From: an uncultured Candidatus Binatia bacterium
GTDB lineage: Bacteria; Desulfobacterota; Binatia; UBA9968; JAJDTQ01
Direction: 5' to 3'
NCBI GenBank assembly: GCA_958295985.1
Contig: OY282432.1
Location: 3,195,001 to 3,259,000 of the forward strand
DNA length: 64,000 nt
Position numbers and translations under genes: made by a program. Positions 9,265 to 17,221 of the stretch are shown one piece after another (positions within the stretch are counted from its first letter, which is position 1; each line of letters opens with the position of its first letter). A model generated the notes under the pieces. It saw nothing but the letters and a program-made list of their open reading frames with translations. It was not told where the DNA came from and did not search any database.

Positions 9265-9423
9265 CTATTCCAGAACGGCCGAGGGAGAGATCTTGAAGGC
9301 TTTGTCCCGCACCTTGGTACGCGCCTGCTCGGTCCTGGCCCCCTTAAACTTCACACGCAGCTTGGCCAGGCTTTTCCGTCGCCTGCGCCGCCGTTTTATC
9401 TCCATGTTTCTCTGAAGAGGCAT
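9265..9423 (-). CDS. Small highly basic protein (DUF6800-like)
   Basis: A short (~46-52 residue) Arg/Lys-rich protein. A run of arginines is followed by KSLAKLR and a C-terminal KAFKISPSA ending. From memory this resembles the small DUF6800 family (basic RRRxRRKKLAKL core ending in RRISP); I cannot check it. Starts at 9423 and 9405 are both possible; neither has a good ribosome binding site. It lies 56 bases after the aldolase stop on the same strand. Confidence 0.55.
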   Translation of the reverse strand: MPLQRNMEIKRRRRRRKSLAKLRVKFKGARTEQARTKVRDKAFKISPSAVLE

Positions 9424-9478
9424 GACCGGGATGATTAACACAGGCATGCACGGGCCGCAAGCGAACGGATGCCCGTAG

Positions 9479-10402
9479 TCAGACGGCTTCTCCGGCGTAG
9501 ATCCGCATCACCTTGTCGAGCAGCGCGATGGCGTCGGGCTTGCTGCGCTGGAACGAGTTTCGCCCGATGATGGACCCGAATCCGCCCCCTTGGTGGATGG
9601 CGCGAATCTCCGACAGCAGCGCCTCGTCGGTGGTTGCGGGCCCACCCGAAAAGATCACGATGCGCCGCCCGTCGAAGGCCGACTGCACCACGTGACGGAT
9701 CCGGTCCGCGGGATCGGCAATGGGGACGCCTTCCTTCTCGTAGACCTTGCGCGCCGCCTCCTGCTCGATGTTCTCCCCGGGAAATTTCACCTTGATGATA
9801 TGGGCGCCGAGCTGCGCGGCGATCTGCGCGGCGTAGGCGCAGACGTCGATGGCCGTCTCTCCGGCCTTGCTGAGTCCCGAGCCCCTGGGATAGGACCAGA
9901 TCACCACGGCCAACCCGTTCTGCCTGGCCTCCTGGGCAATGGCGCGGATCTGCTGGTACATCTCGAAACGGTGCTCCGAACCGGGATAGATGGTGAAGCC
10001 CACGGCCACGCATCCCAGACGCAACGCGTCCGATACGCTGGAGGTGACCGCCTGCAGCGGGTCTTTCTCGTCGTTCAGCAGATCGTGGTTGTTGACCTTC
10101 AGAATGAGCGGGAGCTCACCGGCGAAATCCCGGGCTCCGGCCTCGATGAAGCCCAGCGGCGCCGCGTACGCGTTGCAGCCCGCATCCAGCGCCAGCTCGA
10201 AATGGTAACGCGGGTCATAGCCCGCGGGATTGGGGGCGAAGCTACGGCCCGGGCCGTGCTCGAAACCCTGATCCACGGGCAGGATCACGAACTTGCCGGT
10301 ACCGGCGAGCCGGCCGTGGTTGAGCATCCGGGCCAGATTCGTCAGAGTCCCGGGATTGTCGCTGCCGTACCAGCTCAGAACCTCTCGTACTCTCTCGGTC
10401 AT
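9479..10402 (-). CDS. Class I fructose-bisphosphate aldolase (DhnA/FbaB type)
   Basis: Archaeal/DhnA-type Schiff-base aldolase of 307 residues, interconverting fructose 1,6-bisphosphate with dihydroxyacetone phosphate and glyceraldehyde 3-phosphate. Visible features are the VDQGFEHGP active-site strand (near residue 43), a lysine in KVNNHD, the IIKVKFPGE strand that carries the Schiff-base lysine (near residue 205), and the phosphate-binding FSGGPA and GSIIGRN loops near the C-terminus. The ATG follows AGGAGG. It lies 22 bases after fructose-bisphosphatase, so the pair looks like a gluconeogenic operon. Confidence 0.93.
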   Translation of the reverse strand: MTERVREVLSWYGSDNPGTLTNLARMLNHGRLAGTGKFVILPVDQGFEHGPGRSFAPNPAGYDPRYHFELALDAGCNAYAAPLGFIEAGARDFAGELPLILKVNNHDLLNDEKDPLQAVTSSVSDALRLGCVAVGFTIYPGSEHRFEMYQQIRAIAQEARQNGLAVVIWSYPRGSGLSKAGETAIDVCAYAAQIAAQLGAHIIKVKFPGENIEQEAARKVYEKEGVPIADPADRIRHVVQSAFDGRRIVIFSGGPATTDEALLSEIRAIHQGGGFGSIIGRNSFQRSKPDAIALLDKVMRIYAGEAV

Positions 10403-10424
10403 CGCTCATCCTCCTCCGGCGGAC

Positions 10425-11417
10425 TCATCCTTCCGCCATGAACCGTTCATAAAGGGCGACGTTCTCAACGCTGCCGATGGCGATGGGCGTGCGCTGATGG
10501 ATGGCCTCCGGCATGACGTCCAGCAGCGGGCCCCGACCGGTACTGGCGGCGCCGCCCGCCTGCTCCGCCACGCACGCCAATGGTGCGCACTCGTAGAGGA
10601 GGCGCAGCTTGCCGTTACGGTTGCCGGGGTCCGCGGGATAGAAATACACGCCGCCGTCCAGAAGACAGCGGTGCAGATCGGCCACCAACGCACCCGTGTA
10701 CCTCAGGGAGTGGGGTCTGCCGCTGGGCTTGTCCTTTTCGGTGACGTGGTCCAGGTACTTGCGAACCCCCGGTTCCCAGTCGTTGTGACGCCCGACGTTG
10801 GCGCTGTAGACCGTCCCCTTGTGCGGACAGCGGATGTCCTCGTGGGACAGCATGAATTCCCCTACCCCTCGGTCGAGGGTGAACCCGTGAACGCCGCTGC
10901 CCGCGGTGTAGACCAGCACCGTGCTGGTGCCGTAGAGCACGTAACCGGCGCACACCAGCTCCGAGCCCTTCTGCAGGAACTCCTCCGCGGAAAGCTCTCC
11001 CATCCGGCTGCGCTGAAGTATTCCGAAGATGGTCCCGAGCGGGGCGTTGACGTCGGTATTGGACGAGCCGTCCAGGGGGTCCGTGCACAGCAAGTACCGG
11101 GCGTCCTCCGACGTGCTCATCACCACGGCCTCGCTGAGTTCCTCCGACGCGATGCCCGCCAACAGGCTACAGCCCTCGAAGGCATCCATCACGATCTCGT
11201 TGCTGATGACGTCAAGCTTCTTCTGCATGTCGCCGGTAGCGTTCTGGTCACCGGCCAGACCCAGCTTGCCGGCGAGAGCCGCCTGATCGATCTCCCGGGC
11301 GAGGATCTTTCCGGCAAAGGCCATGGGCTCCAGGAGCGAAGCCAACTCTCCGGCAGCGTCCTTGCGCCAATCCTCCTCCGCGCTGACATGGCGACTCAGT
11401 GTCGTGCCTGTGGCCAT
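10425..11417 (-). CDS. fbp: Fructose-1,6-bisphosphatase, class 1
   Basis: 330 residues, the standard length of class 1 enzymes. It hydrolyses fructose 1,6-bisphosphate to fructose 6-phosphate, an irreversible step of gluconeogenesis. The metal-binding TDPLDGSSNTDVN motif lies near residue 119, and the substrate-binding RYTGALVADLHR and GGVYFYPAD motifs follow near 255-275. ATG 11417 is preferred over GTG 11423 because GGGAG lies 8 bases upstream. A strong hairpin sits directly before that ribosome binding site. It is paired with the downstream class I aldolase. Confidence 0.96.
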   Translation of the reverse strand: MATGTTLSRHVSAEEDWRKDAAGELASLLEPMAFAGKILAREIDQAALAGKLGLAGDQNATGDMQKKLDVISNEIVMDAFEGCSLLAGIASEELSEAVVMSTSEDARYLLCTDPLDGSSNTDVNAPLGTIFGILQRSRMGELSAEEFLQKGSELVCAGYVLYGTSTVLVYTAGSGVHGFTLDRGVGEFMLSHEDIRCPHKGTVYSANVGRHNDWEPGVRKYLDHVTEKDKPSGRPHSLRYTGALVADLHRCLLDGGVYFYPADPGNRNGKLRLLYECAPLACVAEQAGGAASTGRGPLLDVMPEAIHQRTPIAIGSVENVALYERFMAEG

Positions 11418-11430
11418 CTTCACTACTCCC

Positions 11431-11455
11431 GACCTTCCCTGCTACAGGGAAGGTC
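11431..11455 (-). promoter_or_regulatory. Perfect 11-bp hairpin in the fbp leader
   Basis: GACCTTCCCTG and CAGGGAAGGTC form a perfect inverted repeat with a CTA loop. It ends one base before the GGGAG that serves fbp. A second inverted repeat (ACAACGCA / TGCGTTGT, about 11462-11493) lies immediately upstream. There is no T-run on the minus strand, so it is not a simple terminator. Control of fbp translation, mRNA stabilisation or a protein site are all possible. Confidence 0.5.
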
Positions 11456-11526
11456 TGAACAACGCAGCGCACTTGGCACCGGGTGCGTTGTGAACGACGT
11501 ACTTTGATCCGTGATGCGCCTCAAGG

Positions 11527-12084
11527 TCAGCCGTTTCCCCTGTTTGTTATCTTTTTCGGAAGAGCCTTGTCCGAATATCCATCCTGCTCTACTGCCAACA
11601 ATACAATCGGGTAGTCCTTCGCTTCCCGCAATTCCTGCTCGACGTAGCGAACGGCATAGCTGAAATTGGCAACACGGTCGGTCAACAGGAATTCGAACTC
11701 GTCGGATGGCACGACTATCGCACCGACATCGATATGGCTGTCTTGGAGGCTGTTGCGTATGTGGATGATATCCCGTGCAAGAAGATCGCTTCGCCCCGAA
11801 ACTTGGATCTCGACCCCTATTCTTGATACAATAGTCTCATTGTACCGAAATCTCTTGACCCAATCCACATCGCCGGACTTGGACTGAACCCAATCCTCGT
11901 ATTCGCCGAATCGATCGTCAATCATCTCGCGGACACGGCCTGCACCGTTCGCCTGTTTTTCATTGAGCACACGAATCTCTGTGGAAACAAGGATTTCCAG
12001 AAGCTCAAGAAAGATGTGTGACAGTCCGAGCCGACACACCTTGTCTCTCGATCCTCCGTAAAACCGCATCTTGCTTATCTTCAT
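11527..12084 (-). CDS. Probable type II restriction endonuclease (BglII/BstYI-like fold)
   Basis: 185 residues. It is paired with, and overlaps by 80 bases, an adenine/cytosine DNA methyltransferase, the usual type II arrangement. The middle reads as a nuclease core: an acidic VEIQVSGR strand (near residue 90), then a helix and an IDVGAIVVPS strand, and a later YPIVLLAV strand. That order recalls BglII/BstYI-type enzymes (VEVQF strand, IDVGIEIVP). Recognition site unknown. ATG 12084 was chosen over an in-frame TTG at 12102; GAGGGG lies 11 bases upstream. Base composition is visibly lower in GC than neighbours, consistent with transfer. Confidence 0.6.
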   Translation of the reverse strand: MKISKMRFYGGSRDKVCRLGLSHIFLELLEILVSTEIRVLNEKQANGAGRVREMIDDRFGEYEDWVQSKSGDVDWVKRFRYNETIVSRIGVEIQVSGRSDLLARDIIHIRNSLQDSHIDVGAIVVPSDEFEFLLTDRVANFSYAVRYVEQELREAKDYPIVLLAVEQDGYSDKALPKKITNRGNG

Positions 12085-12898
12085 GAGCGAACAACCCCTC
12101 AAACTCGAACCGGGGCTCTTGAGCAGGAAAGAGTGAATGGTTCTCCTTCATACGCTCCCGGATGTGGATGGAGTCATAGAGTTCGGCGCCTATCCAGTTA
12201 CGGTGAAGCTTCTCTGCTGCCTGGTATGTGGATCCTCCACCTCCGAAAGGGTCGAACACGACATCTCCCGGTTTCGTCGAAATGAGGATGGCTCTCTCGG
12301 GAATCACCATCTTCAATTCATTCACTCCCGGCCGGACCTTGAATTTCTTGTGCCGGTTGGGAGACGTGTCGGCCCAGAAGTCTGTCAAATTCACCCCCTT
12401 GGAGTTCATCTTGTTGCGGTGGCCGCCGTAGTCTCGGATTTCCTTGCCGCAGTGCCGGCAGGTTTCGATCGGTAAACGAAGCCGGTTGAATACCCGAGGG
12501 GGGCCTTTCGTGTAATACAGGAGAGCATAGTGTGCCGGATAGAGCTTGTGCCCGCGTGGATAAGTACCTTTCATGGTGAGCGCTATCCAGTGTCTGAAAT
12601 TCAGCCGCTCCCCCATGATCGGGGCAAACTGGACTGCAAGTTCCGGCGTAGCGTAGAGGAAAAACGCCCCACCCGGCTTCAAGATGCGGCAACACTCAAG
12701 TATCCACTTCCGGCACCAGGCCAGATAGTCGGTTCGCGCTACCGTATCGTTGTAACCATTCTTGTAGTCCTTACCCAGGTTGAAAGGGGGATCGGCAAAA
12801 ACGGTATCGACAACCTCTGACTTCATGTGCCCCACAATCTCAAGGCAATCTGCGTCATAGAGAATTCCGTGGTGCGTGGTCAGGACGGGTTGTTTCAC
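12005..12898 (-). CDS. Site-specific DNA methyltransferase (beta-class, N6-A or N4-C)
   Basis: About 297 residues from a GTG at 12898 with GGGAG upstream; the frame continues further but without good starts. The catalytic ADPPFNLG motif (motif IV) comes first, near residue 36, followed by GGAFFLYA. The SAM-binding region DPFGGGGST comes last, near residue 235. This motif order defines the beta class. Between them is a variable target-recognition segment containing CRHCGKEIRDYGGHRNK, possibly a small metal site. It is partnered with the downstream endonuclease to form a type II restriction-modification system. Confidence 0.88.
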   Translation of the reverse strand: MKQPVLTTHHGILYDADCLEIVGHMKSEVVDTVFADPPFNLGKDYKNGYNDTVARTDYLAWCRKWILECCRILKPGGAFFLYATPELAVQFAPIMGERLNFRHWIALTMKGTYPRGHKLYPAHYALLYYTKGPPRVFNRLRLPIETCRHCGKEIRDYGGHRNKMNSKGVNLTDFWADTSPNRHKKFKVRPGVNELKMVIPERAILISTKPGDVVFDPFGGGGSTYQAAEKLHRNWIGAELYDSIHIRERMKENHSLFPAQEPRFEFEGLFAHEDKQDAVLRRIERQGVSARTVTHLS

Positions 12899-13050
12899 CT
12901 GATGATCTCCCACCAGCCGTCTTGCTGGCCCTGACCGTAACTTGTGGCATGGCCCGCAGAAAGTCAATGCGCAAGCGGCCGACGACTTCTTCATGGGTCT
13001 GTTGATGACCGGAACGAATCCCGACGACAACCGGGGAGCGGTGGCCAGGG

Positions 13051-13068
13051 CGAAAGCGGGAATGACGG
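13051..13068. repeat. Dispersed intergenic repeat half-site
   Basis: CGAAAGCGGGAATGACGG, followed by a second CGCGGGAATGAGG. This is the same type of palindromic GTCATTCC / GCGGGAAT sequence found at 62431-62460, resembling the common dispersed intergenic repeat seen in many high-GC genomes. The rest of the gap 12899-13120 holds no gene. Confidence 0.5.
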
Positions 13069-13120
13069 AGGGAGGCGCGGGAATGAGGTCTTCCGGGAAC
13101 CGGCGCCCGTGTCGATTCCC

Positions 13121-13984
13121 TCACTCCGCCCGGCGCTGGGGGGCGCCCCATCCAAAGGGCAGATAGCGCAACGCGAGACCGGTGAGGATGAACCCGCCGC
13201 CGACGAAGGTTGCCGCCGAAGGCAACTCCCCTACCCAAAGGGCGACCCAAAGCGGATTGAGCACCGGCTCCACCAAAGAGATGAGCGACGCCTCCTGCAC
13301 GGATATGTGCTCGATGCTTCGGAAGAAGAAGAAGTGCGCGAACGCGAACTGGACCACACCCAGGCACGCCAGAGCCGCGAGCTCGGTCGCGGACACGGCG
13401 AGTTGCAGGTATGCAAAACCGAGCAGAGCAAGAGCCGCCACGAGGTTGTTGGCCAGCATCAGCGCGAAGGGGTCGAAGCCTCTGAGGAAGTGGAGGTTGA
13501 CGAAGTAAACCCCCAACATGAACCCGCTGCCGAGCCCCACGGTGACGCCCGGAAGGTCCTGCGTCCCCGCGGCAGCGCCGAATATGATGAGGATCCCGGC
13601 CATGCCGAGAAACAGCGTCAGAAGATCGGCGCGCGTGGCGCGCTCGCGAAACAACGAGTACAGCAACACGCAAACAAAGACCGGCGCGGTGTTCTGCAGC
13701 ACGATGGCGTTGGCCGCGGTGGTGAGCTTGGTGGCCCACACCAGCGAGCTGGTGGCCGCGGTAAACGCCAGACCGGGAAACAACAGACGCAGTTGCGGGC
13801 GCCATCCCCGTGTCCCCGCGAAGGGAATGAAGAAGAGCATGGCGAAGAACGCCCGATAGAAGGCAATGACAAGCGGGTGAAGCGCCAGCGACTTGATGAA
13901 GACTCCCGCCAGACTCCAGCAGAGCCCGGCGAGCAGCGCGAACAGCCTGCACCGATTGACGGACGACCGCGAGGGGCGTTCCAT
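13121..13984 (-). CDS. EamA/DMT-family transporter
   Basis: 287-residue drug/metabolite transporter, inner membrane, with ten predicted hydrophobic segments in two five-helix EamA repeats (about residues 10-140 and 150-280). The first repeat begins LLAGLCWSLAGVFIK and contains the conserved FYRAFFAM segment; the second ends in a GGGFILTG helix. Members export amino acids, metabolites or drugs; substrate not deducible. It stands alone between the restriction-modification pair and the ABC operon. The 216-base gap downstream of its start (13985-14200) holds nothing I recognise. Confidence 0.88.
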   Translation of the reverse strand: MERPSRSSVNRCRLFALLAGLCWSLAGVFIKSLALHPLVIAFYRAFFAMLFFIPFAGTRGWRPQLRLLFPGLAFTAATSSLVWATKLTTAANAIVLQNTAPVFVCVLLYSLFRERATRADLLTLFLGMAGILIIFGAAAGTQDLPGVTVGLGSGFMLGVYFVNLHFLRGFDPFALMLANNLVAALALLGFAYLQLAVSATELAALACLGVVQFAFAHFFFFRSIEHISVQEASLISLVEPVLNPLWVALWVGELPSAATFVGGGFILTGLALRYLPFGWGAPQRRAE

Positions 13985-14200
13985 GGCTGGTATCTGCGAA
14001 GCGACGGCGCCCGGGTCGAGCCCCCGGGATCATGGACACGCTCGGTCCGGGCCGCGGCCGTCATGCTGTCCGTGCCGTGCGGCCACGACCCAGGGGAAAT
14101 GCACGCATTGCCCCGGCTTTCGCTGCCATACTCCGCACCGGACCGACGGCAAGGGAGTCCCGGCGCCGGTCCGGCACGACTCGTTGTTTGGACCCGCCGG

Positions 14201-15205
14201 CTACGGGACGAACAGACCGTCGATGAAGGACTCCGCCTCCTTGGGGAAGATCCCCAGGCCGATGCCGTCCTTCAGGTACTGTTTCTGGTTCGCCAGGTTC
14301 TTCGCATTCGGCCACTTGAAATCAGCCGGAAGGAGGAAAGGCCTCACTCGCTTGTAGCCGAGGTCCACGACGTCCTTCCCTTCCAACCCGAAGATCTTCT
14401 TGGCGTACTTCCTGAAGTGATCCGGGTCGTTCTGTACACCGGCGATCATTTCCTGCCACGCGGCGCGTATCTTCCCGACCAGGGCGGGGTTCTCTTTCGC
14501 CCAGCTTTCCTGCGCTCCCACCCAGCCGAACAGATGGATGTCCTTGTTCAGGACCTGGGTGATCACGTCTCCCAGCTTGGCGATGGAGCGGTACTTTCCC
14601 GAGGCCAGCATCCTGGTCACGTGCGCTTCCCAATGCAGCGCGGCTTCCACGTCGCCCTTCTCCATCAACGCGATGATCGCCGCGGCGCCCAGCTTCTTGA
14701 GGTTGAAGTCCTTCTCGATGCTTACGCCCTGCTTCCTCATCATGAAATCGAACAGATTGTAAGCCGACGTCACTGCCTGTGGGACGGCTATCGACTTTCC
14801 CTTCAGGTCCATGATGGTCTTGTAAGGGGAGTCCTTGCGAACGAGGATGTAATTGTGCATCGTCCTCATGTAGGGCTGTACCAGCTTGAGGGGGATGCCT
14901 TTCATGTTGGCGCGCAAGGCAGACTCTACCGTAGCCAAACCCACGGGAATGGCGTTGATGGCGATGAGACGCTCGACGTTGGCCACGCCGCCCCAGCGCG
15001 GCTTGGCGATGAAGCCGTGCTTGCGGTCCAGCTTCTTGTCGATCATGTACTGGCCGCCGAGGCCGAAGACACCGCCGGAGGGCAGGCCGAACTCCACTAC
15101 CGGAAGGTCGGCGCTTAGAGCCGGCACGGACAGGCCCGGGGCGAACAGGAACAGGGCCGCGGCCAGGACAAGCGGACGAAACCGATTGATGCTCGTGATC
15201 TTCAT
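14201..15205 (-). CDS. NitT/TauT-type ABC transporter substrate-binding protein
   Basis: 334 residues with a signal peptide (basic start, hydrophobic core to about residue 25, ALSA cleavage). The mature protein has the NMT1/SsuA-like fold: an early LPSGG strand, IAINAIPVGLATVES, the LKGKSIAVPQAVTSAYN motif near 125-140, and EAALHWEAH near 185. Partner of the adjacent ATPase and permease. Its ATG overlaps the ATPase stop (ATGA) behind AGGAGG, so it is the last gene of the operon permease-ATPase-binding protein. Ligand unknown (sulfonates, nitrate, thiamine precursors and aromatics are known for the family). Confidence 0.88.
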   Translation of the reverse strand: MKITSINRFRPLVLAAALFLFAPGLSVPALSADLPVVEFGLPSGGVFGLGGQYMIDKKLDRKHGFIAKPRWGGVANVERLIAINAIPVGLATVESALRANMKGIPLKLVQPYMRTMHNYILVRKDSPYKTIMDLKGKSIAVPQAVTSAYNLFDFMMRKQGVSIEKDFNLKKLGAAAIIALMEKGDVEAALHWEAHVTRMLASGKYRSIAKLGDVITQVLNKDIHLFGWVGAQESWAKENPALVGKIRAAWQEMIAGVQNDPDHFRKYAKKIFGLEGKDVVDLGYKRVRPFLLPADFKWPNAKNLANQKQYLKDGIGLGIFPKEAESFIDGLFVP

Positions 15206-15975
15206 GTTTCCTCCTTCACCAGGTTGAGTATGGTTTCCAGCACTTCCTTCTTGAACTCGATGAACCGTGTGTCGTCGGTGTCCCGCTCCGAGGTCCGGAG
15301 GGGGTTATCGTAGACCGCGGCGATGCGCGCCGGTCTGGGGGAGAAGATCACGATCCGGTCTCCCATGTAGGCCGACTCTTCGACGTCATGTGTCACCAGC
15401 AACGCGGTCTGCCTCAACCTGGAGCATATCTGCAGGGTGTCCTCCCGCAACTGCCGGGCCGTAAGCTGATCGAGTTTGCTGTAGGGCTCATCCATCAACA
15501 GCACCTGCGGCTCGATCACCAGCCCGCGCGCCAGACCTACCCGTTGCCGCATCCCCCCGGACAGGTAGAGGGGGTACTGTTTGCGGAAGTCCGAGAGGCC
15601 CACCAGTGCGAGGTACTTGTCCAGCCGCTCGTCCCACTCATCGGCCGGTACTTCCATGCCCTTGAGGGCGAACTTCAGGTTGTCCTCCACCCTCTTCCAG
15701 TTGAGCAGCCTCGGGTCCTGGAACACGTAGCCCAACTGCGGGTGCGCCCGCTCCCCGTCCTCGCCCCCGGAGATGATCTCGACCCGCCCATGGTCGAGCC
15801 GCTCCAGACCGGTGATGATGTTCAGGAGCGTCGACTTGCCGCAGCCCGACGGCCCCAGCAACGCCGTGATGCCGTATTCCTTGGTGTCGAAGGACACGCC
15901 GTCCAGCACCAGCAACGGCGAGCCGTCCTCGCGTGAGAAATACTTGACCGCGCCGTCGATCTGTACGTACGCCAC
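15202..15975 (-). CDS. ABC transporter ATP-binding protein (NitT/TauT type)
   Basis: 257-residue nucleotide-binding subunit. Walker A GPSGCGKST is at residues 41-49, the Q-loop in GYVFQDPRLL, the signature LSGGMRQR near 140, Walker B VLLMDEP near 160, and the switch His in LLVTHDVEES. It starts with GTG overlapping the permease stop by one base. It drives the adjacent permease. Domain content and order match SsuB/TauB proteins. Confidence 0.95.
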   Translation of the reverse strand: MAYVQIDGAVKYFSREDGSPLLVLDGVSFDTKEYGITALLGPSGCGKSTLLNIITGLERLDHGRVEIISGGEDGERAHPQLGYVFQDPRLLNWKRVEDNLKFALKGMEVPADEWDERLDKYLALVGLSDFRKQYPLYLSGGMRQRVGLARGLVIEPQVLLMDEPYSKLDQLTARQLREDTLQICSRLRQTALLVTHDVEESAYMGDRIVIFSPRPARIAAVYDNPLRTSERDTDDTRFIEFKKEVLETILNLVKEET

Positions 15976-16841
15976 TATCGCCTCCAGGCCTCGACGCGCG
16001 GCCGCCAGCGGGTGACGCTACGCTCCAGGAAGCCGATCACACCGAACTCGATGAAGATCATCACGAGCAGGAACGTGATGGCCCATGCCAGCACCGCCTT
16101 CATCGAGAAGATGTCGAACCCGTGCATGACGCGATAACCGACGCCGTTGCTGAACCCGAACATCTCCACCAGGACCACGACTTTCCACGCAAGGCCGAGG
16201 CCGTACCGTATGGCGGCGAGGAGGTGCGACACGAGCTGGGGCAGGATCACGTCCACCAGCTTGGAATACACGCTGGCGTGGAAGGCGGTGCTCATGTCGA
16301 TGAGGTCTTTGTCCAGAGACTTGGTTCCCTGCCAGATGCTGATGGTCAGCATGGGAAAGATGGTCACGGCCACCGCGCTGTAGGCGCTGAACTCCGTGAG
16401 GCCGAAGAACATGATCATCATCAGGGCCCAGATGAGCCCCGGCATGGTCAGGCCCAGGATCACCGGAGGCTCGAAGAAGCTCTCCAGGTTCCTGAAGCTG
16501 CCCATGATGATTCCCAGGGGGATGCTCACCAGCATGGCGAAGCCGAAGCCCACGAAGACGCGCCACAGGGTGCTGCCCATGTTGTCGAAGAACTCGCCCG
16601 TCCTGATGATGCTGAACACCTCCACCAGCGTGTCCCATGGCTTCGGCACCAGACTGGGCGGGAAGAGCAGGCTGAGCAGCCACCACGCCACCAGCAGGAC
16701 CACGATGGAACCGACCCGAAGAGCCACGTCCCAACCGGTCTCGCTCAAGATGGAAGTGCTCTTGCGCGGTCCTCTGACCGTTTCCGTGTCGGGCGCCGCC
16801 ACGGGCCCCTGTCCGAGCGTCAGTTCCTCCTGTTTCGCCAT
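15975..16841 (-). CDS. ABC transporter permease (NitT/TauT type, BPD_transp_1)
   Basis: About 288 residues from ATG 16841 (GGAGA 9 bases upstream); a longer in-frame start at 16910 would add 23 poor residues. Six membrane segments follow a ~40-residue cytoplasmic N-terminus. The EAA loop that contacts the ATPase appears as an FHASVYSKLVDVILPQLVSHLLAAIR-like region around residue 200, with family residues in place. First gene of the three-gene importer operon. Confidence 0.92.
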   Translation of the reverse strand: MAKQEELTLGQGPVAAPDTETVRGPRKSTSILSETGWDVALRVGSIVVLLVAWWLLSLLFPPSLVPKPWDTLVEVFSIIRTGEFFDNMGSTLWRVFVGFGFAMLVSIPLGIIMGSFRNLESFFEPPVILGLTMPGLIWALMMIMFFGLTEFSAYSAVAVTIFPMLTISIWQGTKSLDKDLIDMSTAFHASVYSKLVDVILPQLVSHLLAAIRYGLGLAWKVVVLVEMFGFSNGVGYRVMHGFDIFSMKAVLAWAITFLLVMIFIEFGVIGFLERSVTRWRPRVEAWRR

Positions 16842-17008
16842 GGATGGTGTCTCCGTATACGACTGGATTCCGTGCGGATTCGCGAACCCGCGTATGGCGC
16901 AATGCACCAACGGTGCGACAATTCAGACTAACGTTCCAGCACGAGTGCGCCGATGTTAGTCGATCGCACCCGGACTGTCAAATAATGGACTCGTGTATGA
17001 TGGACCAG

Positions 17009-17171
17009 TGTGATGTCCTGCGTGAACGGTGGATAAGGTGCAGGTGTGCAGGACTTTTCGTCGCCGGCAAGGCGCGACAACGAGCAGCGGCCCATACCAC
17101 GCGAGGCGGAGCCACGCAGCCGACGGCGAAAAGGACCCGCAGGTTGTCCGCCGTTCATACAGGGCACCACA
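17009..17171. repeat. Structured repeat with terminal inverted repeats, copy A
   Basis: 163 bases bounded by imperfect ~24-bp inverted termini: TGTGATGTCCTG at the left, and TGTGGTGCCCTG when the right end is complemented. Inside is a second inverted pair (TTTTCGTCGCCGGC and GCCGACGGCGAAAA), so the whole unit can fold into one long hairpin. A homologous copy B lies at 56083-56271 with the same termini and a matching core (GCCGGCAAGG, CGAGCAG, CCACGCGAGG, CACGCAGCCG-like). Looks like a non-autonomous mobile repeat or structured RNA. The rest of the 380-base gap 16842-17221 contains nothing else I recognise. Confidence 0.75.
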
Positions 17172-17221
17172 CTCGGGTCTCCGTAAGGTCATATTCGGAT
17201 CGGGATGCCGCGGGGCATCCT

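Noticed and set aside
12899-13030. N-terminal extension of the DNA methyltransferase from 13030
   Set aside because: The 44 extra residues are unlike the family; GTG 12898 has a clear GGGAG and starts at the usual distance from the DPPF motif.
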